NCBI RefSeq assembly: GCF_003325475.1
Contig: NZ_CP029495.1
Coordinates: 310,001-374,000 of the forward strand
Reading direction: 5' to 3'
DNA: 64,000 nucleotides
From: Chromobacterium phragmitis
GTDB taxonomy: Bacteria; Pseudomonadota; Gammaproteobacteria; Burkholderiales; Chromobacteriaceae
The position numbers and the translations under genes were made by a program. Shown piece after piece: positions 55,252 to 63,183 of this stretch (within the stretch, counting starts at the first letter, position 1; every line of letters starts with the position of its first letter). The notes under the pieces were generated by a model. That model was not told where the DNA came from, did not search any database, and saw only the letters and a list, made by a program, of their open reading frames with translations.

Positions 55252-55761
55252 ATTCTCAGTACAGGCTCCATGAACCGCATCGCGCCTGGGCAAGGCCGGC
55301 CGACTCCCGCAGAGCGGTGGGACGAGTCTCGCGCCACGCTTATGGCCAAGTTAATCCAGTTGTCTTTTCAGCATCGAAACATTATGACAATAGACTTTTA
55401 TTTTCAATTAAAAGTTCACTTGTCAATTCAATTTAAATGCAAGTGGCATAAAATGAAAAACAATTGGCACATGTTTTCAATTTTCAAAAAAATCATGGCA
55501 AAAACATCCCCGCGCGCCGCAAAATCCGCCGACTCCGCAACGCCATGACGCACAGCGCCAGTCGCGCGGGCATATCCCGCCTGAACCGACGAGTCGCCGC
55601 CAGTCCCTCGCCCCATGCGGACGCTCCCGCCCGCCTCCAATGAGCGCACTGCGGCTCGCCAAGAAAGACCCTCTCATACCATCGGCATGATGTGGTTTGT
55701 CCGGTCCAGAAACAATGCTAAAGTCATGCATTGACCGCCAACCACGCCCGATAAAAACACC
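55252..55761. other. Long AT-rich intergenic region between metK and prlC
   Basis: These 510 bases contain no plausible gene. Positions 55370-55500 are strikingly AT-rich for this genome. A metK promoter candidate lies at 55398-55426, which leaves a leader of about 140 bases. I looked for SAM or SAH riboswitch-like motifs in the leader and recognised none. Confidence 0.6.
55398..55426 (-). promoter_or_regulatory. Predicted metK promoter
   Basis: On the minus strand a perfect TTGACA (55421-55426) is followed after 17 bases by AAATAA (55398-55403). The -10 is weak, but the surrounding AT-richness fits a promoter. Confidence 0.45.
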
Positions 55762-57786
55762 ATGAACGACAATCCCTTGCTGCAAGACTGGAATGCGCCC
55801 CATCAACTGCCGCCGTTCGCACGCATCCGTCCCGAGCACTTCGAACCGGCGCTGGATGCGCTGTTCGCCGAACACCTGGCCGAAATCGACGCGCTGGCCG
55901 CGCTGGCCGAACCGGCCAGCTTCGACAATACCGCCGCCGCCTTCGACCGCAGCGGCCTGAAGCTGGAGCGCGCCCAGCTGCTGCTGGACAACCTGACATC
56001 CTCGGAAACCTCGCCAGCGCTGCAGGAAGTGGAACGCGTCATGGCGGGCAAGCTGGCCGAACACCACAGCCGCATCCATATGCACGAGGGCTTCTTCGCC
56101 CGCTTGGACGCCGCGCACGCCCAGCGCGACCGCCTGGGCCTGTCCGAAGAACAGGATAGGCTGCTCGATCTGATCCACCGCAACTTCGTCCGCGCCGGCG
56201 CCAAGCTGCAGGGCGAGGCGCGCCAACGCTACGCCGCCATCGTCTCCCGCCTGGCCGAACTGACCACCGCCTTCGGCCAGAATGTGCTGGCCGACGAAAG
56301 CGAATACGCGCTGCAGCTGGGCGAGGCCGACCTCGCCGGCCTGCCGCCCTTCCTCCTGGACGCCGCCAGCGCCGCGGCCGAAGCCCGCGGCCTGACGGGC
56401 TGGGCCATCACGCTGTCGCGCTCGTCCATCGTGCCCTTCCTGACCTTCTCGCAGCGCCGCGCGCTGCGAGAACAGGCCTGGCGCGCCTGGACCGGCCGCG
56501 GCGAACACGCCGAGCGCGACAATCGCCCGCTGGCCAAGGAAATCCTGGCGCTGCGCGTGGAGCAAGCCAAGCTGCTGGGTTACGCCAGCTTCGCCGACTA
56601 CGCGCTGGCCAACCGCATGGCCGGCGCGCCGGCCGCGGTGCACGCGCTGATGGAGCAGGTATGGGAGCCGGCCAAGGGACGTTTCGAAGCGGAACAGGCG
56701 ATGCTGCGCGAGGAAGCCGCCAAACTGGGCGAGCCGACGGACATCCAGCCCTGGGACTGGTTCCACCTGGCGGAAAAAGTGCGCATCGCGCGCTACGCGC
56801 TGAACGACGCCGAGATCAAGCCCTACTTCAGCCTGGATAATATGATCGCCGCGATGTTCGACGTGGCCGGCCGCCTGTTCGGCCTCAATTTCGCCGAGCG
56901 CCATGATCTCAAGCTCTACCATCCGGACGTTCGCGCCTGGGACGTCAGCCGCGAAGGCAAGGTGATCGGCCTGTTCCTGGGCGACAACTATGCGCGCCAG
57001 AGCAAGCGCGGGGGCGCCTGGATGCACGTCTACCGCTGGCAGGGCCGCAACGGCGGAGAGGCGCTGCCCATCGTGGTCAACAACAACAATTTCGCCAAGG
57101 CCGGCCACGGCCAGACGCTGCTGAGCTTCGACGACGTGCGCACACTGTTCCACGAATTCGGCCACGGCCTGCACGGCCTGCTGTCCAATGTGGAATACCG
57201 GTTGCTGGCCAGCCCCAACTGCCCGTGGGACTACGTCGAGCTGCCGTCGCAGCTGATGGAGAACTGGGCGCTGGTGCCGGAGGTGCTGGAAAAGCACGCC
57301 CGCCACGCGGAAACCGGCGCGGCCATTCCGGCCGAGCTGGTCGCCAAGATCAAGGCGGCCCGCCACTTCAACCAGGGCTTCGAAACGGTGCGCTACGCGG
57401 CATCCGCGCTGATCGATCTGGCGCTGCACGAACGCGCCGACGCCGAAGGCATCGACATCGCCGCCTTCGAAACCGCCGAGCGCGAGCGGCTCGGCATTCC
57501 GCCCGCAGCCGGCATGAACCACCGCCCGCCGCACTTCGGCCACATCTTCTCCGGCGACGCCTACGCCGCCGGCTACTACGTCTACATGTGGGCGGAAGTG
57601 CTGGAGGCCGAGGCCTTCGCCGCTTTCGAGGAGGCCGGCGATCCATTCGATCCGGCGCTGGCGGACAAGCTGTACCGCCATATCTACAGCGCCGGCGACG
57701 CCCGCGAACAGCGGGCCGCCTTCCGCGCGTTCCGCGGCCGCGATCCGCAAGCGGAGGCCATGCTGAAGGGCCGCGGCCTGGCATAA
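55762..57786 (+). CDS. prlC: Oligopeptidase A (M3 metallopeptidase)
   Basis: A 674-residue cytoplasmic zinc oligopeptidase with HEFGH at residues 464-468 and the downstream Glu in the VELPSQLMENW segment. It degrades short peptides, including cleaved signal peptides. Length is normal. It is followed by a T-less inverted repeat (57794-57817). Confidence 0.95.
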   Translation: MNDNPLLQDWNAPHQLPPFARIRPEHFEPALDALFAEHLAEIDALAALAEPASFDNTAAAFDRSGLKLERAQLLLDNLTSSETSPALQEVERVMAGKLAEHHSRIHMHEGFFARLDAAHAQRDRLGLSEEQDRLLDLIHRNFVRAGAKLQGEARQRYAAIVSRLAELTTAFGQNVLADESEYALQLGEADLAGLPPFLLDAASAAAEARGLTGWAITLSRSSIVPFLTFSQRRALREQAWRAWTGRGEHAERDNRPLAKEILALRVEQAKLLGYASFADYALANRMAGAPAAVHALMEQVWEPAKGRFEAEQAMLREEAAKLGEPTDIQPWDWFHLAEKVRIARYALNDAEIKPYFSLDNMIAAMFDVAGRLFGLNFAERHDLKLYHPDVRAWDVSREGKVIGLFLGDNYARQSKRGGAWMHVYRWQGRNGGEALPIVVNNNNFAKAGHGQTLLSFDDVRTLFHEFGHGLHGLLSNVEYRLLASPNCPWDYVELPSQLMENWALVPEVLEKHARHAETGAAIPAELVAKIKAARHFNQGFETVRYAASALIDLALHERADAEGIDIAAFETAERERLGIPPAAGMNHRPPHFGHIFSGDAYAAGYYVYMWAEVLEAEAFAAFEEAGDPFDPALADKLYRHIYSAGDAREQRAAFRAFRGRDPQAEAMLKGRGLA

Positions 57787-57793
57787 CAGACCA

Positions 57794-57817
57794 AGCCGCC
57801 GGGCCCTCCCGGCGGCT
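57794..57817 (+). terminator. Possible terminator after prlC
   Basis: AGCCGCCGGG and its complement with a CCCT loop form a strong stem, but no T run follows. Confidence 0.4.
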
Positions 57818-57862
57818 GCCGTTGACTGCTACACTGCCGCTCCCTCAAATCAAGATCGCATC

Positions 57863-58456
57863 ATGCCCAACGCTTCTCGCATGTCCCGCAAATGGCTGGC
57901 CGCCATCCTCACCATTCTTGCCGTCGCCGTTGGCGGCGCGCTGCTGTGGCAGAAATGCCGCGACGCATCCTCTCCCGAGCGCCATTTGGCCAGCCAGCCG
58001 CCCTCCGCGACCCATTACGGTCGCTACGTCAACGCGCGCTTCGCCTTCAGCGTCCCCTACCCGGACAAGCTGCTCCAAATGGGAGAAGAGTCCGACAACG
58101 GCGACGGCGTCCGCTTCGCCTCCCCGGACCGGCATACCGAAATGGCGGCCTGGGGCAGCAACAACGCGCTGGAAGAGACGCTGCAAAGCCGCTTCCGCGA
58201 CGAGTTGCGGGAAAAAAGCGCCTCCGGCAAACCGCGCAAGGTGACATTCAAGACGATCAAGAACAACTGGTTCGTCATTTCCGGCACCGAGGGCGATCGG
58301 ATCTTCTATCGAAAAACCTACTTCTCCGATGACCAGTTCATCGTCGTCGACTTGCGTTATCCCGCCTCGCAGCGGACAACATGGGACCCGCTCGTCAGCC
58401 ATATCGCCGCCGGCATCCGCGTGTGCCTGACAGCCGACGCGAAAGACGCATCTTAG
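57863..58456 (+). CDS. Hypothetical membrane-anchored or secreted protein
   Basis: A 197-residue protein. An N-terminal hydrophobic helix (about residues 11-28) acts as signal or anchor, then a globular domain follows: YVNARFAFSVPYPDKLLQMG, NGDGVRFAS and ISGTEGDRIFYRKTYF. This resembles small periplasmic proteins of unknown function. The start is 57863 or the ATG at 57881. It is alone between prlC and the MarR gene; 58457-58711 holds nothing I recognise. Confidence 0.7.
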   Translation: MPNASRMSRKWLAAILTILAVAVGGALLWQKCRDASSPERHLASQPPSATHYGRYVNARFAFSVPYPDKLLQMGEESDNGDGVRFASPDRHTEMAAWGSNNALEETLQSRFRDELREKSASGKPRKVTFKTIKNNWFVISGTEGDRIFYRKTYFSDDQFIVVDLRYPASQRTTWDPLVSHIAAGIRVCLTADAKDAS

Positions 58457-58711
58457 ACTTCACCGCCAGCCAGAATAGCGTCCCTCTAGCGTCAAACCCA
58501 GCCTCCGCCGCAGCCGCCCCGCAACACTATTCCTCTCGCCCATTGGCAAAAGAATGAAAATGTCATTGATCTATTCCGCCGCTGCCGGGATACTGACGCA
58601 TCCATGGCAAAGCGTCCCAGCGTCCGGCATCAACGCTGCGGCCCGCCAACGCCTGGCCCATTTTTCCGAACCGGCAACCGCCGGCATCCATCAATCTGAA
58701 CAGGACATGAC

Positions 58712-59173
58712 ATGAGCCAGTCTGTTGCAGCAAGCAAGGAGGCGGAAACCGGCCTGGACACCCGGGCAGCGATCGAAATTTTCTACTACGCGTACAAGGC
58801 GCTGACCGCCAAGCCCGACGAAATGCTGGCCCGCCGGGGCCTTGCCCGCGTCCACCACCGCATCCTGTTCTTCGTGGCGCGCTATCCCAAGCTCTCGGTC
58901 AAGGACTTGCTGGCCTTTCTGGGCGTCACCAAACAAGCGATCAACATCCCGCTGCGCCAACTGATGGAAATGGAGCTGATCCTCAGCCAGCCCGCCCCGC
59001 ACGACAAGCGCGTCAAGCAGCTGACGCTGAGCGAAGAAGGCGCCAGGCTGGAGGAAAGCCTGCACCGCGAGCAGCAACGCGTGCTGCAGACCGCCTTCGA
59101 CGATTGCGGCGACAAGGCCACCCGCGATTGGTTCATGATCAACGGCAAGCTGTCCGAGCACATGATGCCCTGA
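58712..59173 (+). CDS. MarR-family transcriptional regulator
   Basis: A 153-residue winged-helix protein with VHHRILFFVARYPKLSVKDLL leading into the helix-turn-helix (LGVTKQAINIPLRQLMEMELI) and the wing HDKRVKQLTLSEEG. MarR regulators usually respond to small aromatic compounds or oxidants. No adjacent efflux gene indicates its target. The ATG at 58712 follows weak GGACATGAC. Confidence 0.88.
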   Translation: MSQSVAASKEAETGLDTRAAIEIFYYAYKALTAKPDEMLARRGLARVHHRILFFVARYPKLSVKDLLAFLGVTKQAINIPLRQLMEMELILSQPAPHDKRVKQLTLSEEGARLEESLHREQQRVLQTAFDDCGDKATRDWFMINGKLSEHMMP

Positions 59174-59192
59174 GCCTGCCGGTCCAAAACAA

Positions 59193-59226
59193 AACGGCCC
59201 GTCTTGTAGACGGGCCGTTGCTTTTT
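59193..59226. terminator. Bidirectional terminator between the MarR gene and greB
   Basis: An 11-base perfect stem (AACGGCCCGTC and its complement, TTGTA loop) has CAAAACAAA on the left and GCTTTTTC on the right, so it can serve both convergent genes. Confidence 0.85.
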
Positions 59227-59236
59227 CGTTCCAGGC

Positions 59237-59791
59237 TCAGTCCAGCCGCTGGTAGCAGACCTCCAGCACCTCGATATCCTCGTCGCCGTCCGGGCCGCGA
59301 AACAGCACGCTGTCGCCCTCGCGCGACTTCAACAGCGCGCGCGCGATAGGCGAAATCCAGCTGATGCGTCCGCGCGGCAGATCGATCTCGTCGACGCCGA
59401 CGATGGACAACCGCTGCTCGCTGCCGTCGCCGCGCTGAATCAGCACGGTGGCGGAGAAAAACACTTGGTCGGTGGCTTCGCGCGCCTCGGGGTCCACCAC
59501 TTCGGCGATCTCCAGCCGCTTGGTCAGGAAACGGATTCGGCGGTCTATCTCGCGCAAGCGACGCTTGCCGTACAAGTAATCGCCGTTTTCCGAGCGATCG
59601 CCGTTGCTGGCCGCCCAGTTGACCACTTGCACGACTTCCGGCCGTTCCCGGTTGACCAGTTGGTACAGCTCGTCCTTCAAACGTTGCCAGCCGGCAGGCG
59701 TGATGTAGTTCTTGGTCGAGGCCGGCAAGCGGCGCTCGGCCGGCAGGTCGTCATCCTGCGGCTCGTCTTCTTTGGTAAACGCCTTGCTCAT
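59237..59791 (-). CDS. greB: Transcription elongation factor GreB
   Basis: A 184-residue factor. The N-terminal coiled coil has the acidic tip RSENGDYLYGKRRLREIDRR that reaches the RNA polymerase active site, and the C-terminal FKBP-like domain has PRGRISWISPIARALL. It stimulates cleavage of backtracked transcripts. The YGKRRLREID motif separates it from GreA. The start is the ATG at 59791, about 25 residues longer at the N-terminus than E. coli GreB. Confidence 0.94.
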   Translation of the reverse strand: MSKAFTKEDEPQDDDLPAERRLPASTKNYITPAGWQRLKDELYQLVNRERPEVVQVVNWAASNGDRSENGDYLYGKRRLREIDRRIRFLTKRLEIAEVVDPEAREATDQVFFSATVLIQRGDGSEQRLSIVGVDEIDLPRGRISWISPIARALLKSREGDSVLFRGPDGDEDIEVLEVCYQRLD

Positions 59792-59819
59792 ATCGCTATC
59801 CCCGATGCGTCTTGCGCCA

Positions 59820-60290
59820 TTATGCCCGACTCCGCTCGGCGGCATCCAGCAAGGCCAGGCAATGCGGCAGCAAGGCTTTGGGCCGCAGCTTGACCCGTGT
59901 CAGCGCCGCGGCGTCCAGCCAGACCAGCTCGTAATGATTATCCGGCGCCAGCTTGGCCAACTCCGGACCGCCCAGCCTCAGCATGCCGCGATACTCGCGG
60001 GCGACGAACACATGCTCGGTCCGCTTCTCGCTTTCCAGCACGCACAACGGCCCCTCTTCCAGCCAGACGTTGAGACCGGTTTCTTCGCGCGTTTCGCGCA
60101 CGCAGGCGATCGCCGCGGTCTCGCTTTTCTTGATGTTGCCGCCTGGCAGCGCGTAATAGTCCTTGCCGGGCTTCACCCTATGCATCAGCAACAGCTTGCC
60201 GTCCTCGATGATGACGATGGACGCGCGCAGCTTGCGCGGCTCGGCCGGTTCCTGCAAGGAGCCGGTGGAGAGTTGACCGAGTTCTTCCAA
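59820..60290 (-). CDS. Nudix hydrolase
   Basis: About 156 residues with the Nudix box GGNIKKSETAAIACVRETREE followed by TGL, which binds magnesium and cleaves nucleoside diphosphate derivatives. I prefer the TTG at 60290, which has GGGGGA 6 bases upstream. The ATG at 60341 would put the first codons inside the stem of the rluB terminator. The substrate is unknown. It lies between rluB and greB on the same strand. Confidence 0.78.
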   Translation of the reverse strand: MEELGQLSTGSLQEPAEPRKLRASIVIIEDGKLLLMHRVKPGKDYYALPGGNIKKSETAAIACVRETREETGLNVWLEEGPLCVLESEKRTEHVFVAREYRGMLRLGGPELAKLAPDNHYELVWLDAAALTRVKLRPKALLPHCLALLDAAERSRA

Positions 60291-60300
60291 CTGCCTTCCC

Positions 60301-60339
60301 CCGAAAACAAAACGGGCAACCGCCAGCCGGCGGTCGCCC
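60301..60339 (-). terminator. Terminator after rluB
   Basis: On the minus strand an 11-base stem with one G-U pair and a GGCT loop is followed by GTTTTGTTTT. Confidence 0.8.
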
Positions 60340-60379
60340 ATATTCGCGACGCGGATCGGGCCCGACGGGCCCTCCCGCC

Positions 60380-61804
60380 TTACTCGCCGCGCGCGGCCTT
60401 GGGCTTGCGGGGCGAGGCGCGGCGTTGGCCGCCGGTTTTCTTGCCGCCGGTCACGGTCAAATTGGACCATTTCATCACGGCGGCCACCTCGGCGGCGTTC
60501 AGCTCGTAGAACTGGCCGCGCTTCAGCCGCGGCGGCAGGCCGATGTTGCCAAAACGCACGCGCATCAAGCGGCTGACGGTCAGGCCGAAATGTTCGAACA
60601 TGCGGCGCACTTCGCGGTTGCGGCCTTCCTTGATCACCACGTTGTACCACTGGTTGGCCGACTCTTCCTGGCCGCCGGTCTGGAAAATGCGGTCGAAGCG
60701 CGCTTCGCCGTCTTCCAGCTCCACGCCCTTGGTCATTTCCTTCATGATCTCCGGCGTCAATTCGCCCAACACGCGCACCGAGTACTCGCGCTCCACTTCG
60801 AAGCTGGGATGCATCATGCGGTTGGCCAGCTCGCCGCTGGTCGTGATCAGCAGCAGGCCGGAAGTATTGACGTCCAGGCGGCCGATGGCTACCCAGCGGC
60901 TGGACTTCGCCTGCGGCAGGCGCGCGAATACGGTGACGCGGCCTTCCGGATCGTCGCGGGTGACGATCTCGCCCTCTTCCTTGTGGTACATGATCACGCG
61001 CGGCAGGCGGTCCGGCCACTTCAGCTTGATCGGGTCGCCTTTGACCGTCACCTTGTCATGCGGGCCGACCTTGTCGCCCAGGCTGGCCTTCTTGCCGTTG
61101 ACCAACACCAGGCCGGCCTCGATCCACTCTTCCATCTCGCGGCGGGAACCGACGCCGGACGAAGACAGCGCCTTCTGCAGACGCACCGGCTCGATCTCGT
61201 TCAGATCGACGCGCACTTCCTTCAGCTTCTGCGCCTTGTTCTTGATGTCCTGGCTGGGGCTGCGCAGGCGCAGCTTCTTGGCCTTCTGCACCAGTTGCTT
61301 GGGCTTGGCGTCGCCGCGCGGCTTGGCTTCGGCCTTGGGTTGGGCGTCATCCCGCCCCTCGGCCTTGGCGCGGCCGCCTTCGGCCGGATTGCGCCCCTTG
61401 CCGGCCGGACGGGCGGCGTTCTTGTTGCCGAAGCGCTTTTCATGATCCAGCGACACGTTGCCGTTGACGTCGCCGTTGCTGTCGCGCTGATATTGCGGCT
61501 TGCGGTTGCCGGTGGACAGCATCTGCTGTTCCTGCTCGCGGCGGCTCATCTTGAACAGCGGCACGCCGTCCTGCTGCGGCATGATGGGATTGCCGTAAGC
61601 GTCGCGCGCCTGGCGCTGGCCGCCGCGGCGCGCCTGTTGGCCTTGCTGCTGCGGGAATCGCGGCTGGATGCCGGCGGAAGGGTTCTTGCCCTGGCGCGGC
61701 TGGCCTTGGCCGCGGCCGGCGTTCTGGCGCGGCTGCGAGGTCTCGCGGCCTTTGACACGCGCGACCGGTTGGCGCGCGTGGTTACGTTGTCCTTTTGTAG
61801 ACAT
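60380..61804 (-). CDS. rluB: 23S rRNA pseudouridine synthase B with long basic N-terminal extension
   Basis: A 474-residue protein; E. coli RluB is about 290. Residues 1 to about 205 are a low-complexity Gln/Arg/Gly/Lys-rich extension. The S4 domain then has LQKALSSSGVGSRREMEEWI, and the catalytic RsuA/RluB domain has GRLDVNTSGLLLIT with the catalytic Asp, then EGRNREVRRMFEHFG. It modifies U2605-type positions of 23S rRNA. It is 37 bases downstream of scpB. Confidence 0.92.
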   Translation of the reverse strand: MSTKGQRNHARQPVARVKGRETSQPRQNAGRGQGQPRQGKNPSAGIQPRFPQQQGQQARRGGQRQARDAYGNPIMPQQDGVPLFKMSRREQEQQMLSTGNRKPQYQRDSNGDVNGNVSLDHEKRFGNKNAARPAGKGRNPAEGGRAKAEGRDDAQPKAEAKPRGDAKPKQLVQKAKKLRLRSPSQDIKNKAQKLKEVRVDLNEIEPVRLQKALSSSGVGSRREMEEWIEAGLVLVNGKKASLGDKVGPHDKVTVKGDPIKLKWPDRLPRVIMYHKEEGEIVTRDDPEGRVTVFARLPQAKSSRWVAIGRLDVNTSGLLLITTSGELANRMMHPSFEVEREYSVRVLGELTPEIMKEMTKGVELEDGEARFDRIFQTGGQEESANQWYNVVIKEGRNREVRRMFEHFGLTVSRLMRVRFGNIGLPPRLKRGQFYELNAAEVAAVMKWSNLTVTGGKKTGGQRRASPRKPKAARGE

Positions 61805-61841
61805 GTGCTTGCTCTTTCCATGCGAGCAACTGGCGGAAGCT

Positions 61842-62474
61842 TTATTCCGCGACTGGCTCTAAATTGTCCGCCTCATCGTCGAGGGGGATGTCGTCCGCGC
61901 CCGCGTCGGGGCTGTCGTCTTGCGTTTGGCTGTCCGGCACCACCAAGCTGCCCAGCTCCGCCAATGGCGGCAGGTCGTTCAGCGAGACGAAGCTCAGATC
62001 ATCCAGAAATTTGCGTGTGGTGGCGTACAGGCCGGGGCGGCCCGGCACGTCCTTGTGGCCGATGACTTCGATCCAGCCCCGCTCCAGCAGGGTCTGCATC
62101 ACATTGGTGGACACCGACACGCCGCGTATCGCCTCGATGTCGCCACGAGTAACAGGTTGTTTGTAGGCGATGATCGCCAGCGTTTCCATCACCGCCCGCG
62201 AGTAACGCGGCGGCTTCTCCGGGTTGAGCCGGCTCAGGTAAGGCGTGAATTCGGCCCGCGCCCGAAAGCGCCAGCCGGAAGCCAGCTTGACCAGCTCCAC
62301 GCCCCTGCCGCGCCAGTCCCCCTGGATGTCTTCCAGAATGTCGTTGATCAGCGCGGCCTTCACATCTTCGGTGAACAGCCGCTTGAGCTGGGAAACCGAA
62401 AGCGGTTCCTGCGCTGTCAGCAACGCCGTCTCCAGCACAATCTTCAAATACTTTAAATCGGTAATGGTGGACAT
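61842..62474 (-). CDS. scpB: Segregation and condensation protein B
   Basis: A 210-residue protein with two winged-helix domains. The signatures are ALLTAQEPLSVSQLKRLF near residue 16 and MET-LAIIAYKQPVTRGDIEAIRGV near 92. It forms the condensin-like complex with ScpA and SMC. The C-terminus is acidic (DDIPLDDEADNLEP). scpB upstream of rluB is a conserved pair in proteobacteria. Confidence 0.93.
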   Translation of the reverse strand: MSTITDLKYLKIVLETALLTAQEPLSVSQLKRLFTEDVKAALINDILEDIQGDWRGRGVELVKLASGWRFRARAEFTPYLSRLNPEKPPRYSRAVMETLAIIAYKQPVTRGDIEAIRGVSVSTNVMQTLLERGWIEVIGHKDVPGRPGLYATTRKFLDDLSFVSLNDLPPLAELGSLVVPDSQTQDDSPDAGADDIPLDDEADNLEPVAE

Positions 62475-62550
62475 TAAACCGGGATGCCGGAGAATTCGGG
62501 GTTAAGCGCGGGAAGCCGGGGATTCTACACGACTTCCGCCGCAAGCGAAA

Positions 62551-63066
62551 CTATTGCATCAAGCCAAGCGAAGCCAGACTGTAGCGTCTGAGCACTCTGC
62601 CGTCCGGCTGCGGCATGTCCTCCAGCCGCTGGCCGCCGCAGGCCTCTATCGTCCGCACCGCTGCGGGGTTGTCCGCATCGCAAACCAGCACCCAGTTGCC
62701 GCAGGCCGGCGACGGCGCCATCGCCTGCACATATTGCAGAAGCACCCGTCCGTAGCCGCTGCCGCGCCATTGCGGCAGCACCTCGAAGCCGATATGGCCG
62801 ATCACATCCTGGATCACCTCGGTCTCGCCTTCGCGCAGCCTGGCGGCTCCGGCGATCTCGCCGCCGTCATTGAGCAGGAACCAGGTCTGGCACGGCACCC
62901 AGCCATCAGGCAGCGCGTGGCCGTCGGCATGGAGCACCACCTTGCGCAGCCAGCCATCGGCGTCGTCGGCCAGATCGCGGTAATACTCGAAACCCTCGTC
63001 GCGGCAAGCCTGAAAATAGCGGCGATAGGCGGACAGATGCTGTTCGCTGGCGGCTTCGATTTTCAT
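62551..63066 (-). CDS. GNAT-family acetyltransferase
   Basis: A 171-residue protein with the acetyl-CoA motif LPQWRGSGYGRVLLQ near residue 97 and a following CDADNPAAVRTIEACGG segment, typical of GNAT enzymes. The substrate is unknown. It diverges from miaA and is 76 bases upstream of scpB on the same strand. Confidence 0.85.
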   Translation of the reverse strand: MKIEAASEQHLSAYRRYFQACRDEGFEYYRDLADDADGWLRKVVLHADGHALPDGWVPCQTWFLLNDGGEIAGAARLREGETEVIQDVIGHIGFEVLPQWRGSGYGRVLLQYVQAMAPSPACGNWVLVCDADNPAAVRTIEACGGQRLEDMPQPDGRVLRRYSLASLGLMQ

Positions 63067-63183
63067 TGGCGGCTCCCAAGGTCAATACTCACATCGTAAA
63101 CAGATGCGCGGCAAGGTCAAGCCTTTCGCGCATGTCCCCGCCGGCTATGCGACAATCGCCCCCTGACCGCAACGAGCAATACC

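Noticed and set aside
55252..55400. SAM or SAH riboswitch in the metK leader
   Set aside because: I found no conserved core motif of the known classes. A covariance-model search would be needed to be sure.
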